Assembly (NCBI GenBank): GCA_024225895.1
Contig: JAAEMC010000675.1
Span: 1 to 7,449 of the forward strand
DNA length: 7,449 bases
Direction: 5' to 3'
Origin: Desulfobacteraceae bacterium
GTDB lineage: Bacteria > Desulfobacterota > Desulfobacteria > Desulfobacterales > Desulfobacteraceae
Shown: positions 7,100 through 7,449 of the stretch, piece after piece
Position numbering within the stretch: position 1 is the first letter of the stretch
Layout of the letters: every line of letters starts with the position of its first letter
Program-made: the position numbers and the translations under genes
Notes under the pieces: generated by a model
Databases searched by the model: none
Told to the model about the DNA's origin: nothing
Seen by the model: only the letters and a program-made list of their open reading frames with translations

Positions 7100-7118
7100 G
7101 AAACCCGTTCCAAGGAAT

Positions 7119-7449
7119 TTATTTGTTGCAGATAATTTTATTTTGTCCTGCCACCATATCAGCGTCACTTTCAATGGTGATGGATACTTTTAGTTGTAAT
7201 TCAATATCGATGAGTTCCTCTCTTTTTTTATTTAAAATGTATCCGGCAACTTCCTTGGGTATGATACCGGTTACAGAGTGGACTTCTGCCTTCAATGCTT
7301 TTAAGTTCAGTTGCCGCAAAAATGCGAGTCCCTGGGTCTCAACTGAAGGGGTCTGGCCCCTGCCATTGCAGTGTTTACAAGATTCGTAGCTGCCAAAGGT
7401 GATGGAATGCCGGATACGTTGACGGGACATTTCCAATAACCCGAATTGG
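7119..7449 (-). CDS. rng: Ribonuclease E/G family protein, C-terminal 109 residues, cut by the window edge
   Basis: C-terminal end of an RNase E/G family endoribonuclease, which cuts single-stranded AU-rich RNA in rRNA maturation and mRNA decay. The frame stays open to base 7449, so its start is outside. The visible part begins FGLLEMSRQRIRHSI, matching the end of the catalytic domain in the family (GLVEMTRKRTRESL in E. coli RNase G). The CKHCNGRG motif follows; its two cysteines form the zinc-link used for dimer assembly. About 78 residues follow this motif, as in RNase G; the long degradosome scaffold of RNase E is absent, so rng rather than rne is preferred. An RNase E/G of intermediate type cannot be excluded without the N-terminus. 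It ends about 93 bases before the LysM-like gene, the widest gap in the window, so it is probably the last gene of a separate transcription unit. Confidence 0.9.
   Translation of the reverse strand, partial: QFGLLEMSRQRIRHSITFGSYESCKHCNGRGQTPSVETQGLAFLRQLNLKALKAEVHSVTGIIPKEVAGYILNKKREELIDIELQLKVSITIESDADMVAGQNKIICNK

Noticed and set aside
7100..7118. TTCCTTGGAA palindrome just after the rng stop, as a terminator.
   Set aside because: The stem is only four pairs with a two-base loop and no following T-run on the transcribed strand, so it does not qualify as an intrinsic terminator.
7119..7436. rng fragment read as a complete 105-codon gene starting at TTG 7436.
   Set aside because: The frame continues upstream to the window edge with conserved family residues (FGLL before EMSRQR), so it is the tail of a longer gene.

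Overview
The window reads as one block of chromosomal housekeeping genes, all on the minus strand, so transcription runs from high to low coordinates. In transcription order the genes are: the 3' end of a ribonuclease E/G family gene (rng); a membrane-anchored protein with a divergent LysM-like domain; yajC; secD; secF; a YbgF/CpoB-like coiled-coil and TPR lipoprotein; dprA; and the first 453 codons of topA, which runs off the left edge. No RNA gene, mobile element, CRISPR array or long repeat was seen, and no gene-free stretch reaches 300 bases; the largest gap is about 93 bases, between rng and the LysM-like gene.

The yajC-secD-secF order, the SecD/SecF pair kept as separate proteins, the lipoprotein-type YbgF and the dprA-topA pair point to a Gram-negative bacterium. 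The moderately AT-rich sequence and protein wording such as the SecF 'ISGRFELK' segment suggest a sulfate-reducing deltaproteobacterium (Desulfobacterota, Desulfobacterales). That placement is inference from memory of similar proteins, not a database match.

From the LysM-like gene to topA the intergenic gaps are 2 to 33 bases. Most starts have a Shine-Dalgarno sequence lying in, or just after, the end of the preceding gene, so these seven genes look like one operon. A good sigma-70-type promoter candidate (TTGACA, 17-base spacer, TATCTG) lies in the 93-base gap after rng. The first five genes concern the cell envelope and protein export: YajC, SecD and SecF are accessory subunits of the Sec translocon, flanked by a peptidoglycan-type anchor protein and an outer-membrane-type lipoprotein. 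The last two are DNA-handling enzymes, DprA (RecA loading on single-stranded DNA) and topoisomerase I.

The most notable observation is in SecF. It carries about 46 extra residues between the conserved RFE and ALxHD motifs, and they look like an internal tandem duplication of a two-helix unit, giving a predicted eight rather than six membrane spans. Other points are the high frequency of TTG start codons (topA, ybgF, yajC and probably secD), the lipobox on the YbgF-like protein, and the LysM-like protein at the head of the sec cluster. I found no clearly novel multi-gene system; this is largely an ordinary core-genome region.
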